A DNA stretch of 64,000 bases. Source: Nocardioides massiliensis. GTDB taxonomy: Bacteria > Actinomycetota > Actinomycetes > Propionibacteriales > Nocardioidaceae. The position numbers and the translations under genes were made by a program. Positions 24,917 to 33,347 of the stretch are shown here, one piece after another (position 1 is the first letter of the stretch; every line of letters starts with the position of its first letter). The stretch lies in the NCBI RefSeq assembly GCF_030811215.1, contig NZ_JAUSQM010000001.1, forward strand, positions 3,100,001-3,164,000, written 5' to 3'. The notes beneath the pieces were generated by a model. That model made no database searches and was not told the DNA's origin. It was given only the letters and a program-made list of their open reading frames with translations.

Positions 24917-25770
24917 TCGCCCTGGTCCCAGCCGTCGCAGGCGCGCTGGTCGTCGCCGGGCTCATCGGATTGGTGGTCGGCTTGAAACCAGCTCCGGTCC
25001 GTCCGCCACGGTCGCGGCCGGTTCCGCGCAAGCCCATCAGCGCTCGCACGAAGCGCCTGATGCTGGTGGGTGTGGTCGGCGGGTGTGTGGCGTGGCTGGT
25101 GACGGGCTGGGCACTCGCCCTGGTCGCCGTACCGCTGGCGTGCGTCGGTGTGCCGATCCTGCTGTCCAACTCCGGCACCGCGGCGCGCATCAACCGACTC
25201 GAAGCGATGGAGGAATGGACTCGTTCGCTGTCCGGCGTGCTCACCGTCGGCATCGGTCTGGAGCAGGCGCTGGTGGCCACTGAACGCTCCACCCCGGGCG
25301 CGATTCGACCGGAAGTGCAACGCCTGGTCGCGCGGCTACGTTCGCGGTGGAACACCGAGGACGCCATCCGTGCGTTCGCCGACGAACTCGACGACGCGAC
25401 CGGCGACTTGGTGGCCGCCAATCTGATCCTCGCGGCTCGACGCCGAGGCGCCGGCCTCGCGCAGGTGCTGGAAAGCCTCGCTGAGTCGGTCTCTGCCGAC
25501 GTCCGGGCTCGACGCCAGATCGAGGCTGACCGAGCCAAGCCCCGCGCCACCGCCCGGTGGGTCACGATCATCAGCGTCAGCGTGCTGGCCGTGCTCGCGG
25601 TCTCCGGGACGTACGTGGAGCCGTACCGGAGCCCGCTCGGTCAGGTCATCCTGGTGACGTTGTTGGCCGCGTACGTCGCCACGTTGGTGTGGATGAAGCG
25701 AATGGCGATCGGCAAGCCGTTGGCGCGATTCCTCGTCGGTACGCCGGGACCTGTGGGGCCGGCATCATGA
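24913..25770 (+). CDS. TadB-like inner membrane platform protein
   Basis: A 285-residue protein of the type II secretion system F (T2SSF) superfamily. There are helices at the N-terminus (IALVPAVAGALVVAGLIGLVV) and near residues 50-85, a cytoplasmic T2SSF domain (ALVATERSTPGAIRPEVQRL, LILAARRRGAGLAQVLESLA) and C-terminal helices (WVTIISVSVLAVLAVSGTYV). TadB with TadC forms the membrane platform moved by TadA. ATG 24913 overlaps the tadA stop by 4 bp, and its own stop overlaps the tadC start. Confidence 0.87.
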   Translation: MIALVPAVAGALVVAGLIGLVVGLKPAPVRPPRSRPVPRKPISARTKRLMLVGVVGGCVAWLVTGWALALVAVPLACVGVPILLSNSGTAARINRLEAMEEWTRSLSGVLTVGIGLEQALVATERSTPGAIRPEVQRLVARLRSRWNTEDAIRAFADELDDATGDLVAANLILAARRRGAGLAQVLESLAESVSADVRARRQIEADRAKPRATARWVTIISVSVLAVLAVSGTYVEPYRSPLGQVILVTLLAAYVATLVWMKRMAIGKPLARFLVGTPGPVGPAS

Positions 25771-26672
25771 TCGCGGGACTGCCTTTGGCGATAGCCGCCG
25801 GTGCGCTGCTGATGCTCGGCGGTGTCCTACTGGTCGCGCGTCTGTTGCCGGCTCAGGTGGATCTCGCCGAGGCACTCGGGCGGCTCACGCCCTCGCAGCG
25901 CACCGACTTGGCCGCCACCGCCGAGGCAGCAACGTCGGGCAAGGAACGCCTCGGGGTCTGGGCGATCCGGGTGCTTCCTCCCGGGATCTGGGTGCGCACG
26001 CCGACTCGAGAACTCGCGCTGCTACGGATCTCGCTGGCGAAGTTCTACGGCGACAAGCTGACGTTCGCCGCTATCGGATTGGTGGCACCGCCGCTGCTCG
26101 GTCTCTTCTTCGACGTCCTGGGCATCGGGCTGCCGGTCATAGTGCCTGCGTTCGCTTCGGTCGTGCTGGCGGCGGTGATGTTCCTCATGCCGAACTACAA
26201 CGCCATCGACGACGCCAAGCGGGCGCGGGTGGAGTTCGCGCGGGCGCTCGGGGCCTACATCGATCTGGTCGCTTTGGAGCGCCACAACGGCTCCGGCGTC
26301 CGCCAGGCGATGGAGTCGGCCGCCGAGGTGGCGGACTCGTGGGTCTTTCGGCGGCTCAGCGAGGAACTCGGCCGGTCGCGATGGTCGGGCCTTCCCCCGT
26401 GGGATGCGTTGCATGCGCTGGCCGAAGAACTCGGCCTGCCCGAGCTGGAGGACTTCGCCGACATCATGCGGCTCTCCGGCGAGGAGGGCGCAGCGGTCTA
26501 CGGCAACCTGCGCGCCCGATCGGCCGCGATGCGGACGGCGATGCTCAACGCCGAAGTCGCCCAGGCCAATGCGGTGGGCGAACGGATGACGATTCCCGGC
26601 TCGCTGCTCGGAGTCATCTTCATGGCGCTGCTCGTGGCGCCCTCCCTGTTGCGGATGTTCAACGGCACCTGA
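25767..26672 (+). CDS. TadC-like inner membrane platform protein
   Basis: A 301-residue T2SSF-type protein paralogous to the preceding one. It has two N-terminal membrane segments (LAIAAGALLMLGGVLLVARL; LTFAAIGLVAPPLLGLFF), a cytoplasmic domain with LVALERHNGSGVRQAMESAA and DIMRLSGEEGAAVYGNLRARS, and a C-terminal helix (SLLGVIFMALLVAPSLLRMF). The ATG at 25767 overlaps the tadB stop by 4 bp. The order TadA-TadB-TadC is that of canonical tad loci. Confidence 0.87.
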   Translation: MIAGLPLAIAAGALLMLGGVLLVARLLPAQVDLAEALGRLTPSQRTDLAATAEAATSGKERLGVWAIRVLPPGIWVRTPTRELALLRISLAKFYGDKLTFAAIGLVAPPLLGLFFDVLGIGLPVIVPAFASVVLAAVMFLMPNYNAIDDAKRARVEFARALGAYIDLVALERHNGSGVRQAMESAAEVADSWVFRRLSEELGRSRWSGLPPWDALHALAEELGLPELEDFADIMRLSGEEGAAVYGNLRARSAAMRTAMLNAEVAQANAVGERMTIPGSLLGVIFMALLVAPSLLRMFNGT

Positions 26673-26695
26673 TGTGAAGAGGAAGGAACCACACC

Positions 26696-26881
26696 ATGAA
26701 GGGATTGATGGCGGCGGTCACGACGCTGATGCTCGTCTGGGACGACCACGTCAAACGTGACCAGCGGGGCTCAGTGACCACCGAGCACGTCTTGTGGGCG
26801 GTGGCGGTGATCGCCATCGTCGGGCTCGTGGTCGCGGCGGTGAAGACCTTTGTCGAGATTCAAGCCGGCAAGATCAACTGA
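26696..26881 (+). CDS. Flp-type pilin-like small protein
   Basis: A 61-residue protein with a leader ending RDQRG, then SVTTEHVLWAVAVIAIVGLVVAA. The G-S-V-T-T-E pattern fits a type IV prepilin site: cleavage after Gly, Glu at +5, then a hydrophobic helix. Size and position just after TadC fit a Flp major pilin. No prepilin peptidase gene is visible in the window. The 3' end overlaps the next gene. A GAGGAAGGA lies upstream of the ATG. Confidence 0.82.
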   Translation: MKGLMAAVTTLMLVWDDHVKRDQRGSVTTEHVLWAVAVIAIVGLVVAAVKTFVEIQAGKIN

Positions 26882-27257
26882 GCGACGACGGGATCAGCGA
26901 GGGTCGGTCTCGGTCGAACTCGTGATCCTGCTGCCGGCTCTGTTCGCGGTCCTCTTCCTGGGGATGCAGGCCGCGCTCCACTACCACGCCCGAACGGTCG
27001 CGATCGCCGCTGCACAGGAGGGCGCGCGAGCGGCAGGATCAGACACCGGCAGCGAATCGCGTGGCATCGACGCCGCCCATGCCTTCATCGACGACATCGG
27101 CAACGACGTACTGCGGCACGCCGTCGCCCAGGCCGAACGTACGGCGACGACGGCCACCGTGGTGATTGAAGCGCGCAGCCTCAGCGTCATCCCGGGCTGG
27201 AACCCCGTAATCCGCCAGAGCGCCACCGTCCCCGTCGAGCGAGTGACCGCACCATGA
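26850..27257 (+). CDS. TadE-like pseudopilin
   Basis: A 135-residue protein: short basic leader, then RG-SVSVELVILLPALFAVLFL, a pseudopilin-type cleavage site with Glu at +5 and one membrane helix, followed by an outward domain with REGARAA-like TadE features (AAAQEGARAAGSD). The only start codon that includes the whole leader is TTG at 26850, giving a 32-bp overlap with the pilin gene in another frame. TadE-like minor pseudopilins are needed for Flp pilus formation. Confidence 0.82.
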   Translation: MSRFKPARSTERRRDQRGSVSVELVILLPALFAVLFLGMQAALHYHARTVAIAAAQEGARAAGSDTGSESRGIDAAHAFIDDIGNDVLRHAVAQAERTATTATVVIEARSLSVIPGWNPVIRQSATVPVERVTAP

Positions 27258-27682
27258 GCCACGGAAACTCTCGAGGATCCGCCTCGGTCGAGGCCGCCAT
27301 CGCCGTGCCGGCCTTCGCCCTCTTCGTGGGGCTCATCATCTTCGGCGGGCGCACTGCCGTTGTACGCCACTCCGTGGAGTCGGCCGCCGCCGACGCAGCC
27401 CGTGCCGCCTCCATCTTGCGGGTCGAGAAGGACGCGAAGAACGCTGCGAAGGATGCAGCCATCACCAACCTTGCCAGTCAGGGCATCAACTGCCTCCGCG
27501 TCGACGTCGACATCGACACTCAGCAGTTCTCCCACGCTGTCGGCACGCCAGCGCAGGTCGACGTGACCGTGTCGTGCCGGCTCGACCTCTCAGATCTCTC
27601 CGCACCCGGAGTGCCGGGCACCCGGACCATCTCGGCCACGATGACCAGTCCGATCGACAGTTGGCGGGAGCGGTCTCCATGA
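27254..27682 (+). CDS. TadE/TadF-like pseudopilin
   Basis: A 142-residue protein with leader MSHGNSRG, then SASVEAAIAVPAFALFVGLII: again a Gly cleavage site with Glu at +5 and a single N-terminal helix. The mature part includes SAAADAARAASI, typical of TadE-family proteins, and one Cys pair (INCLRV, VSCRLD). The ATG overlaps the preceding stop by 4 bp and the stop overlaps the next start. It is the second minor pseudopilin of the operon. Confidence 0.8.
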   Translation: MSHGNSRGSASVEAAIAVPAFALFVGLIIFGGRTAVVRHSVESAAADAARAASILRVEKDAKNAAKDAAITNLASQGINCLRVDVDIDTQQFSHAVGTPAQVDVTVSCRLDLSDLSAPGVPGTRTISATMTSPIDSWRERSP

Positions 27683-28101
27683 CGCGACTGCACAACGAAC
27701 GCGGCTCGATCAGCATCTGGGTCGCCACCGCGACCATCGTGATGGTGACCTTGGTCGGCTTGGCTGTCGACCTCGGCGGTCAGGTCCACGCCCAGCAGCG
27801 CGCACACAATATTGCCGCTCAGGCCGCCCGCGCCGGTGGACAGCAGGTGCAGGCAGCTCCCGCGGTGGAAGGCCGCTACGTCGCGCTCGACACGACCGCC
27901 GCGCGCCACGCTGCCCAGCAGTATCTAGCCGCCGCTGGGGTCGATGGCACCGTCACCGTGACTGGCGGCACGACCCTTACGGTTCGCGTCACCGACACCC
28001 ACAAACCGACCTTCCTGTCCATGGTCGGCATCGGGGATCTGACGGTGACCGGCGATGCGTCAGCGCGTTTGATCAGAACGACTGGAGGAGTCGAGCGATG
28101 A
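27679..28101 (+). CDS. TadG-like (Rv3654c-like) pilus accessory protein
   Basis: A 140-residue protein starting with ERGSISIWVATATIVMVTLVGLAVDLGGQ. It keeps the RGS leader motif of the three preceding proteins but has Trp where the others have Glu at +5, so it may be an uncleaved membrane-anchored TadG-type protein. The segment AHNIAAQAARAGGQQV is typical of the group. The ATG at 27679 overlaps the previous stop, and the next gene starts within its own stop. Short for a TadG: it lacks the large C-terminal part. Confidence 0.75.
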   Translation: MTRLHNERGSISIWVATATIVMVTLVGLAVDLGGQVHAQQRAHNIAAQAARAGGQQVQAAPAVEGRYVALDTTAARHAAQQYLAAAGVDGTVTVTGGTTLTVRVTDTHKPTFLSMVGIGDLTVTGDASARLIRTTGGVER

Positions 28102-31016
28102 ACCGCACCCACGCCCGTGCCCGAGGCCTTGTTGCGGCCGTGTTGATCGCCGCGGTGCTCGCCGGCGTTCCGGTCCTCCTGATCACCCTCGCCGCGACAC
28201 CGTGGACCGTCGACCTGTCCGAGCTGCAACTCAGCCTCCTGAGCCCCGACGACGGCAGCGTCGCCCTGCTCATCGTCGGCGCCACAGCCTGGATCGCGTG
28301 GGCCGTGATGGCCTTCTGCTTGGTCACCGAGATCGTCGCTGCCGCCCGCGGCGTGCGAGCACCACAACTGCGCGGCCTCGGAGCAGGACAGCAGCTGGCC
28401 TCCCAGCTGGTCGCCTCGGCAGCGATGCTGTTTGCCGTCGCCCAGCCGCTCAGCATCACCCTGACCACCCCACCCGCCCAGGCTCACGAAGTCACCGACG
28501 TTCAGCTTGCTGCTGCGCCGGCCGCCCATGATGAACTCGTTGCTGAAGGGGTTCCCGAGCCACGTCTCCCCGTCGAGGCGGTTCTTGCGACCGAGTCGTA
28601 CACCACCCGCGCCCACGACAGCCTCTGGAAGATCGCCGAAACCCAACTCGGCGATGGCACCCGGTTCACCGAGATCGTCGAACTCAACCCCGACCTATTT
28701 CCCAGCGGGCCGAAGTTCCTCACCGCCGGCACAGTGCTCCAACTCCCAGCGAACGAACCTGCCGCGGCCGGCGAACCCGACGACGCTCCCTACGTGGTAG
28801 CACCCGGTGACACGTTGTGGGACATCGCCGACGAGGAGCTCGGCGACTCCACTCGCTACGACGAGATCTTCGAAGCATCCAACGACATCGTCCAACCCGA
28901 TGGCCGCACCCTGACCGATCCAGACCTGATCTACCCAGGCTGGGAACTCGAGATCCCCGACGAAGCACCACCAGTCGCCGTGGATCCAGAGGAGCCAGTT
29001 CCCGAGCACCCGAGCCCAGAGACTCCGCACGAGACCGCTCCCGCAACACCCCGGTCAGCCACACCCACTCCCCCGGCCATCGACCTCGAAGTATCCGCCG
29101 ACCTCTCGGCGGAGGAACAGTCCGTCGATGTCGACCAAGACTCCGGCTCCCCTGCCTGGCTGCTGCCCGGACTCACCGGCGCCGGAACCCTGCTCGCCGG
29201 GTCGCTCTTCCTCGTCCTCCGCGCTCATCGCCGCACCCAACTGCGTTACCGAAACCCCGGCGAAGTGCTCGAGGCGCCTCCTCAGGAATTGATCAACGTA
29301 GAGAAGAGCGCACGCCTTTCCGCCAGCACGGTCCCGCGCCTCCAGGACCTCGACCGACTGCTCCGATGCCTCGCCGACGGACTGGAACTGACTCGCCAAC
29401 CTCTGCCCCGTCTCCAGAGCATCGAACTTGCCGACCGGTCCGTCACCCTCCATCTCGCCGAGCACGCCCCGGCCCCACCCGGATGGACCGGCACGGACAC
29501 CTGGGCCTTCCAGTTCGATGAAACACTCCCCGACCCCGCGAGCCCCGCACCCTGGCCGCTGCTGTGCACCATCGGCAGCACCGACGTCGGGCATCTGGTG
29601 CTGGTCAACCTGGAGGAACTCGGCACCATTGCCCTCACCGGGGACCCGGAAGCATCAGCGGCGCTCGCGCGATCGATGGCAGCCGAACTCGCCCTCAGTC
29701 CGTGGGGCGTGCTCGCCGACATCGACACCGTTGGGGTCGCCCGCGAACTCGCCGACCTCGACCCGGTGCGGCACCACCACCACGAACCCGACGACCGTGG
29801 CTTCCTCGATCGGCTCGCGACCGATCTCGCCAGCCGAGGCGACAACGAACCCGAAATGTTCCATGCCGTCATCACGACCGACGCCGATGCTGCGGAACCC
29901 GTCATCCGGGTCATCGCAGACGCCACCTCACGACTCGGCGCCACAGTCGTGACCGCGGGCGACCCGCCCGAGACCGAGGCGGTGACCTTCCGCATGACTG
30001 GTCACGGTCGACTGCACATCGCCGATCTCGGCCTCGACCTCACCGCCGCTGGCCTCACATCCGAAGAAGCAGCCGCGACCGCAGCCATCGTCGCCGTCGC
30101 TCGCGACGCCGCGCCGGCACCCCCTCCGGTGCATCACACCAACAAGCCGCCCGAAACCGACATCTCCCCGCTGCAGGAGACTGCAGATTCTTCCGATCCC
30201 ACGCTCGATGACGACGTCGCTGCTTGGTTCGACTCCGACAGCCGAGTGCCCAAACTGCATCTGCTGGGGCCGGTGCGGGCGACCGCGCACGGCAACCCGT
30301 CGGCGGTGGCACGACGCAAGCCGCACTACGTCGAGTTGCTCGCCTACTTGGCGCTGCACCCCGAAGGCGTGTCGTCCCGACAGGTCGCGGAAGCATTCTC
30401 GATGAGCAAGGACAGGGTCCGCATCGACATCGGCGTGGTGCGCAAGTGGCTCGGTGACAATCCGCGCACCGGCCGTCCGTACCTGCCGCCCGCGGCACAG
30501 ACTCGCGCCGCTGGCGAAGCGGGCGTGTGGACGTACCAAGTCGATGATGTGCTCGTCGACGCCGACCTCTTTCGGCGCCTCCGAGCACGCGGCCAGGCCC
30601 GCGGCGACGAGAGCCAAGAGGACTTCGACACCGCCCTTCGGCTGGTCGAGGGTCCCCCGTTCTCCGACCTTCGCGAAACCGGTTGGAGTTGGCTGCTCGA
30701 CGCCGAGTCCCGCGACGACGAGATCCTGGCCTGCGCGATCGTCGACGTCGCGCACGACGTCGTCACGGACGCACTCCGGGAAGAAGACCTGGATCGAGCA
30801 GCCGAAGCTGTCAAGACAGCGACGCTGGCCTCTCCCTACGACGAGATCGCGCGCGTAGACCGCGCCGCCGTGCTCGTTGCGCAGGGACACGAGGACGCGG
30901 CCCGGAAGTTCCTTGCGTCGGCTGTGCACAACCGAAGCGACGACCACATGGCACCTATCGAAGTGCCTCGCAGCACAGCGGCCCGTATCCCAAACCCGGG
31001 TCGGCGCGGCCGCTGA
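28098..31016 (+). CDS. Membrane protein with two LysM domains and a C-terminal winged-helix/BTAD domain
   Basis: A 972-residue multidomain protein. The N-terminus has three hydrophobic segments (about residues 8-30, 55-80 and 98-118). Two LysM domains follow (YTTRAHDSLWKIAETQLG near 167-216; YVVAPGDTLWDIADEELG near 232-288), then a Pro-rich linker and a further membrane segment (WLLPGLTGAGTLLAGSLFLVL near 355-375). A large cytoplasmic region ends in a SARP/BTAD-like winged helix (LLGPVRATAHG, RQVAEAFSMSKDRVRIDIGVVRKWLG) and helical repeats. The layout suggests a peptidoglycan-contacting sensor with an intracellular DNA-binding or protein-binding tail. It closes the tad-like operon, coupled by a 4-bp overlap. 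Confidence 0.8.
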   Translation: MNRTHARARGLVAAVLIAAVLAGVPVLLITLAATPWTVDLSELQLSLLSPDDGSVALLIVGATAWIAWAVMAFCLVTEIVAAARGVRAPQLRGLGAGQQLASQLVASAAMLFAVAQPLSITLTTPPAQAHEVTDVQLAAAPAAHDELVAEGVPEPRLPVEAVLATESYTTRAHDSLWKIAETQLGDGTRFTEIVELNPDLFPSGPKFLTAGTVLQLPANEPAAAGEPDDAPYVVAPGDTLWDIADEELGDSTRYDEIFEASNDIVQPDGRTLTDPDLIYPGWELEIPDEAPPVAVDPEEPVPEHPSPETPHETAPATPRSATPTPPAIDLEVSADLSAEEQSVDVDQDSGSPAWLLPGLTGAGTLLAGSLFLVLRAHRRTQLRYRNPGEVLEAPPQELINVEKSARLSASTVPRLQDLDRLLRCLADGLELTRQPLPRLQSIELADRSVTLHLAEHAPAPPGWTGTDTWAFQFDETLPDPASPAPWPLLCTIGSTDVGHLVLVNLEELGTIALTGDPEASAALARSMAAELALSPWGVLADIDTVGVARELADLDPVRHHHHEPDDRGFLDRLATDLASRGDNEPEMFHAVITTDADAAEPVIRVIADATSRLGATVVTAGDPPETEAVTFRMTGHGRLHIADLGLDLTAAGLTSEEAAATAAIVAVARDAAPAPPPVHHTNKPPETDISPLQETADSSDPTLDDDVAAWFDSDSRVPKLHLLGPVRATAHGNPSAVARRKPHYVELLAYLALHPEGVSSRQVAEAFSMSKDRVRIDIGVVRKWLGDNPRTGRPYLPPAAQTRAAGEAGVWTYQVDDVLVDADLFRRLRARGQARGDESQEDFDTALRLVEGPPFSDLRETGWSWLLDAESRDDEILACAIVDVAHDVVTDALREEDLDRAAEAVKTATLASPYDEIARVDRAAVLVAQGHEDAARKFLASAVHNRSDDHMAPIEVPRSTAARIPNPGRRGR

Positions 31017-31097
31017 TTCTGCGCTGCAACCCCCGAGTGCTCGACTTCCGGCACGACTGGAGGTACGGCCTCTGACCTGCACAAACGCGCTCTGAGA

Positions 31098-31132
31098 GGG
31101 GTGTACCCCCACCGCTACCGGGCGGTAAGGGG
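31098..31132. promoter_or_regulatory. Nested hairpins before the primase gene
   Basis: GGGGT-GT-ACCCC (31098-31109) overlaps a second imperfect stem, ACCCCCACCGC-TACCGG-GCGGTAAGGGGT (31105-31132). The two hairpins are mutually exclusive. They lie between the end of the tad-like operon and the Prim-Pol gene. This could be a terminator for the former, an attenuator, or part of a replication start; no U tract is present. Confidence 0.4.
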
Positions 31133-31170
31133 TACGAAGTCGGATACGGGATCTGAGGATCGTCCAGCCC

Positions 31171-32097
31171 ATGGCCCACTCGACACTCCACGCCACCAGG
31201 ACCCCTCGCTGGTCGCCGGCGCTGGTCGCTGACCTGGAGCAGGCGGCGTCGCCCGCGAGCGCCGCGGCGTTGCTTGCGTCGGCGGGCGTGCCGGTGTTTC
31301 CGTGCGTTCCGCTGCAGAAGAATCCGCTCACCGAGCATGGGTTCCACGACGGCTCGGCCGAGCCGACCACCGTCGCGGAGTGGTGGCACCGATGGCCGGA
31401 CGCGAACGTGGCCATGCCGACCGGGTTCGCCTCGGGTGTCGACGTCGTGGACATCGACGTACATGCATCGGGCAGTGGTTTCGACGCGCTGGAGCAGGCC
31501 CGGTCGGTTGGCCTCTTGGGCACGCCTGCGTGGGTGGTCTCGACTCCGGCGGGCGGGCTGCACGCGTGCTTCCTGCGGGCGGGTTCGGATGAGCAGCGTT
31601 CGTGGCAGGTCCCCGGGCGGCACGTCGACTTCCGAGGCGACGGCGGGTACGTGGTGCTACCGCCGTCGACTGTCCTCCAGCCCGATGGCGAGGCTCGCCC
31701 CTACCAGGTCGTCAACGTCGCGACTCGACAGCCCGACTCGGTCGACGCGACCGCGCTCCGTCACTTCTTGGAGCCACCTCGCCCGACCCGGCCCCCGGCT
31801 GAGCTGCCGAGGGCCGGGGCACGGCCGGACCGACTCGCTGCCTGGGTGGCCACCCTCAGCGAGGGAGAGCGAAACCGGGGGCTCTTCTGGGCCTCGTGCC
31901 GCATGGCTGAGACCGGCGAACGTTTCGACGTCACCGCGGCCGCGCTGGGCAACGCGGCGCAGTCGGCTGGTCTCACCGAGCGCGAGGCGATGACCACGAT
32001 CCGCTCGGCCTACCGCATCGCCACCTGCCTGGAACCTGCTCCGGCGCGGGGTGGACGCCTGGGCCCTTCCCGGGCGACTGAGGGGGTTCGCCTTTGA
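31171..32097 (+). CDS. Bifunctional primase-polymerase (Prim-Pol) domain protein
   Basis: A 308-residue protein with a Prim-Pol N-terminal domain (AEP superfamily): VFPCVPLQKNPL, the catalytic strand SGVDVVDIDVHASG (two Asp near residues 92-94), TPAGGLHACFL (His) and VDFRGDGGYVVLPPS. The C-terminal 90 residues (GERNRGLFWASCRMAE, LTEREAMTTIRSAYRIA) match the small helical region that follows Prim-Pol domains in actinobacterial integrative elements. It probably makes primers on the transferred strand or for episomal replication. The ATG at 31171 gives a full domain. No helicase partner lies next to it. Confidence 0.88.
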   Translation: MAHSTLHATRTPRWSPALVADLEQAASPASAAALLASAGVPVFPCVPLQKNPLTEHGFHDGSAEPTTVAEWWHRWPDANVAMPTGFASGVDVVDIDVHASGSGFDALEQARSVGLLGTPAWVVSTPAGGLHACFLRAGSDEQRSWQVPGRHVDFRGDGGYVVLPPSTVLQPDGEARPYQVVNVATRQPDSVDATALRHFLEPPRPTRPPAELPRAGARPDRLAAWVATLSEGERNRGLFWASCRMAETGERFDVTAAALGNAAQSAGLTEREAMTTIRSAYRIATCLEPAPARGGRLGPSRATEGVRL

Positions 32098-32148
32098 CGC
32101 CACCCCCGCCACCTGCCGAGCCGTCACCTGATTTCACGAGGAACTTCC

Positions 32149-32505
32149 ATGAATGGACCTGACCCCTACGACCGCCGACTCAACCGGATGTCAGAGCAAG
32201 CCGCACCCAGCCCCGCCGCAACCGGGGCGGCTGAGGCTCCTGCGCTCGCGGCGCGACGCGACCCGTCCCAGCCGTCGATTGCGACAAGTCAGCAGACCGC
32301 CAATGGCATCGCATGGGTGCGCCCCACCGAACTTGCCATGCGTGTCGGATCGCCCGCCGCCGGCCGTGGAATCGACCTACAAACGGCGTTGGCAGCTCGA
32401 GCTCGCCGCGCTCCGGCCTCCCGCGCCGGTGCCGGCCGCCGTACAACCCGGTCGGCAATCGCCCGGCCGACCACCACCGTCTCGCACGAAGGGATGGAAA
32501 TGTGA
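32149..32505 (+). CDS. Small basic protein of unknown function
   Basis: A 118-residue, Ala/Arg/Pro-rich, mostly disordered-looking protein with one conserved-looking stretch, ANGIAWVRPTELAMRVGS, then an Arg-rich tail. AGGAAC lies upstream of the ATG. Its stop overlaps the GTG of the next gene by 4 bp, which supports it as a real gene. It follows the primase gene by 51 bp and may act with it. No family recognised. Confidence 0.55.
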   Translation: MNGPDPYDRRLNRMSEQAAPSPAATGAAEAPALAARRDPSQPSIATSQQTANGIAWVRPTELAMRVGSPAAGRGIDLQTALAARARRAPASRAGAGRRTTRSAIARPTTTVSHEGMEM

Positions 32506-33347
32506 AGACGCCCCCGTTCACCACTGCGCAAGGCTTGCGGCTCCTGCTGGTCCGACTGCACTACTCCCCGACCGGTGCCTGGCAGCACGACCTGGACGCG
32601 CACGCGTTGATGCAGTTCGCGACCCAGAAGTACGCCGCCCTCGCACGCAAGCACGACCTTGCCCCCGAGGACGCCGCCTATGCCGCCTTCGAGGCGATGC
32701 GGACCCGCGCCGTACGGACCGCGATCGACCCATGGGCGGTGGTCACCCGGGCCGTCCAGGTCACCTTGATCTACGAGGCCCGTGCCCAAGGGCTGCTGTG
32801 CTCGAACCACCAGGCACGTCGCCCCGAGGTAGCAGCCCACCACGACGCCGAACGGTTCTGCGAACGTGAGAATGACCTGACCGACTATCACCCGGCGTTC
32901 CACGTCACCGACCAACTCAATGACGGATACGGCGCCTGCTCACTTGACGCGCCGGACAGCGACGAGCCGACCAACGCTTGGGTCGCAGCAGAGCACGCGG
33001 TCGCGATCATGGTCGACAACGGGTGGCCGCGACCGACCGCCACCGGCTGCGTCGAGTACGTCTGCGGCCAATTGATCCGCTCGGTCAATCGCGCCACCGC
33101 GTACAGCCGCCTGGTCCGCGACCACCACGCAGAAGCGCTGCTCGACCTATCGCACGCGCACTGGATCTCCGTCCTGCAGGCGCTCCTGGGCAACCAGCTC
33201 CCCACGCACGAACGCACTCGCGAGGGCCGCGGTCTGCTTCAGTTGCTTGCGCTCGGATATCTCCCGGCCGAACTCAGTGCCGTGCCGTGCTTCGCTGACG
33301 TCTTCGAAGCAACCGCCCCCAGCCACGAGGGGGTATCCCATGTCTGA
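32502..33347 (+). CDS. Helical protein of unknown function
   Basis: A 281-residue cytoplasmic protein, mostly alpha-helical, with the sequence LDAHALMQFATQKYAALARKH near the start and an acidic middle part. The first half (ALARKHDLAPEDAAYAAFEAMR) resembles the N-terminal region of sigma-factor-like or plasmid regulatory proteins, but not enough to assign. The GTG at 32502 overlaps the previous stop; the stop overlaps the ParB-like start by 8 bp. It likely belongs to a replication or partition set with its neighbours. Confidence 0.6.
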   Translation: MKTPPFTTAQGLRLLLVRLHYSPTGAWQHDLDAHALMQFATQKYAALARKHDLAPEDAAYAAFEAMRTRAVRTAIDPWAVVTRAVQVTLIYEARAQGLLCSNHQARRPEVAAHHDAERFCERENDLTDYHPAFHVTDQLNDGYGACSLDAPDSDEPTNAWVAAEHAVAIMVDNGWPRPTATGCVEYVCGQLIRSVNRATAYSRLVRDHHAEALLDLSHAHWISVLQALLGNQLPTHERTREGRGLLQLLALGYLPAELSAVPCFADVFEATAPSHEGVSHV

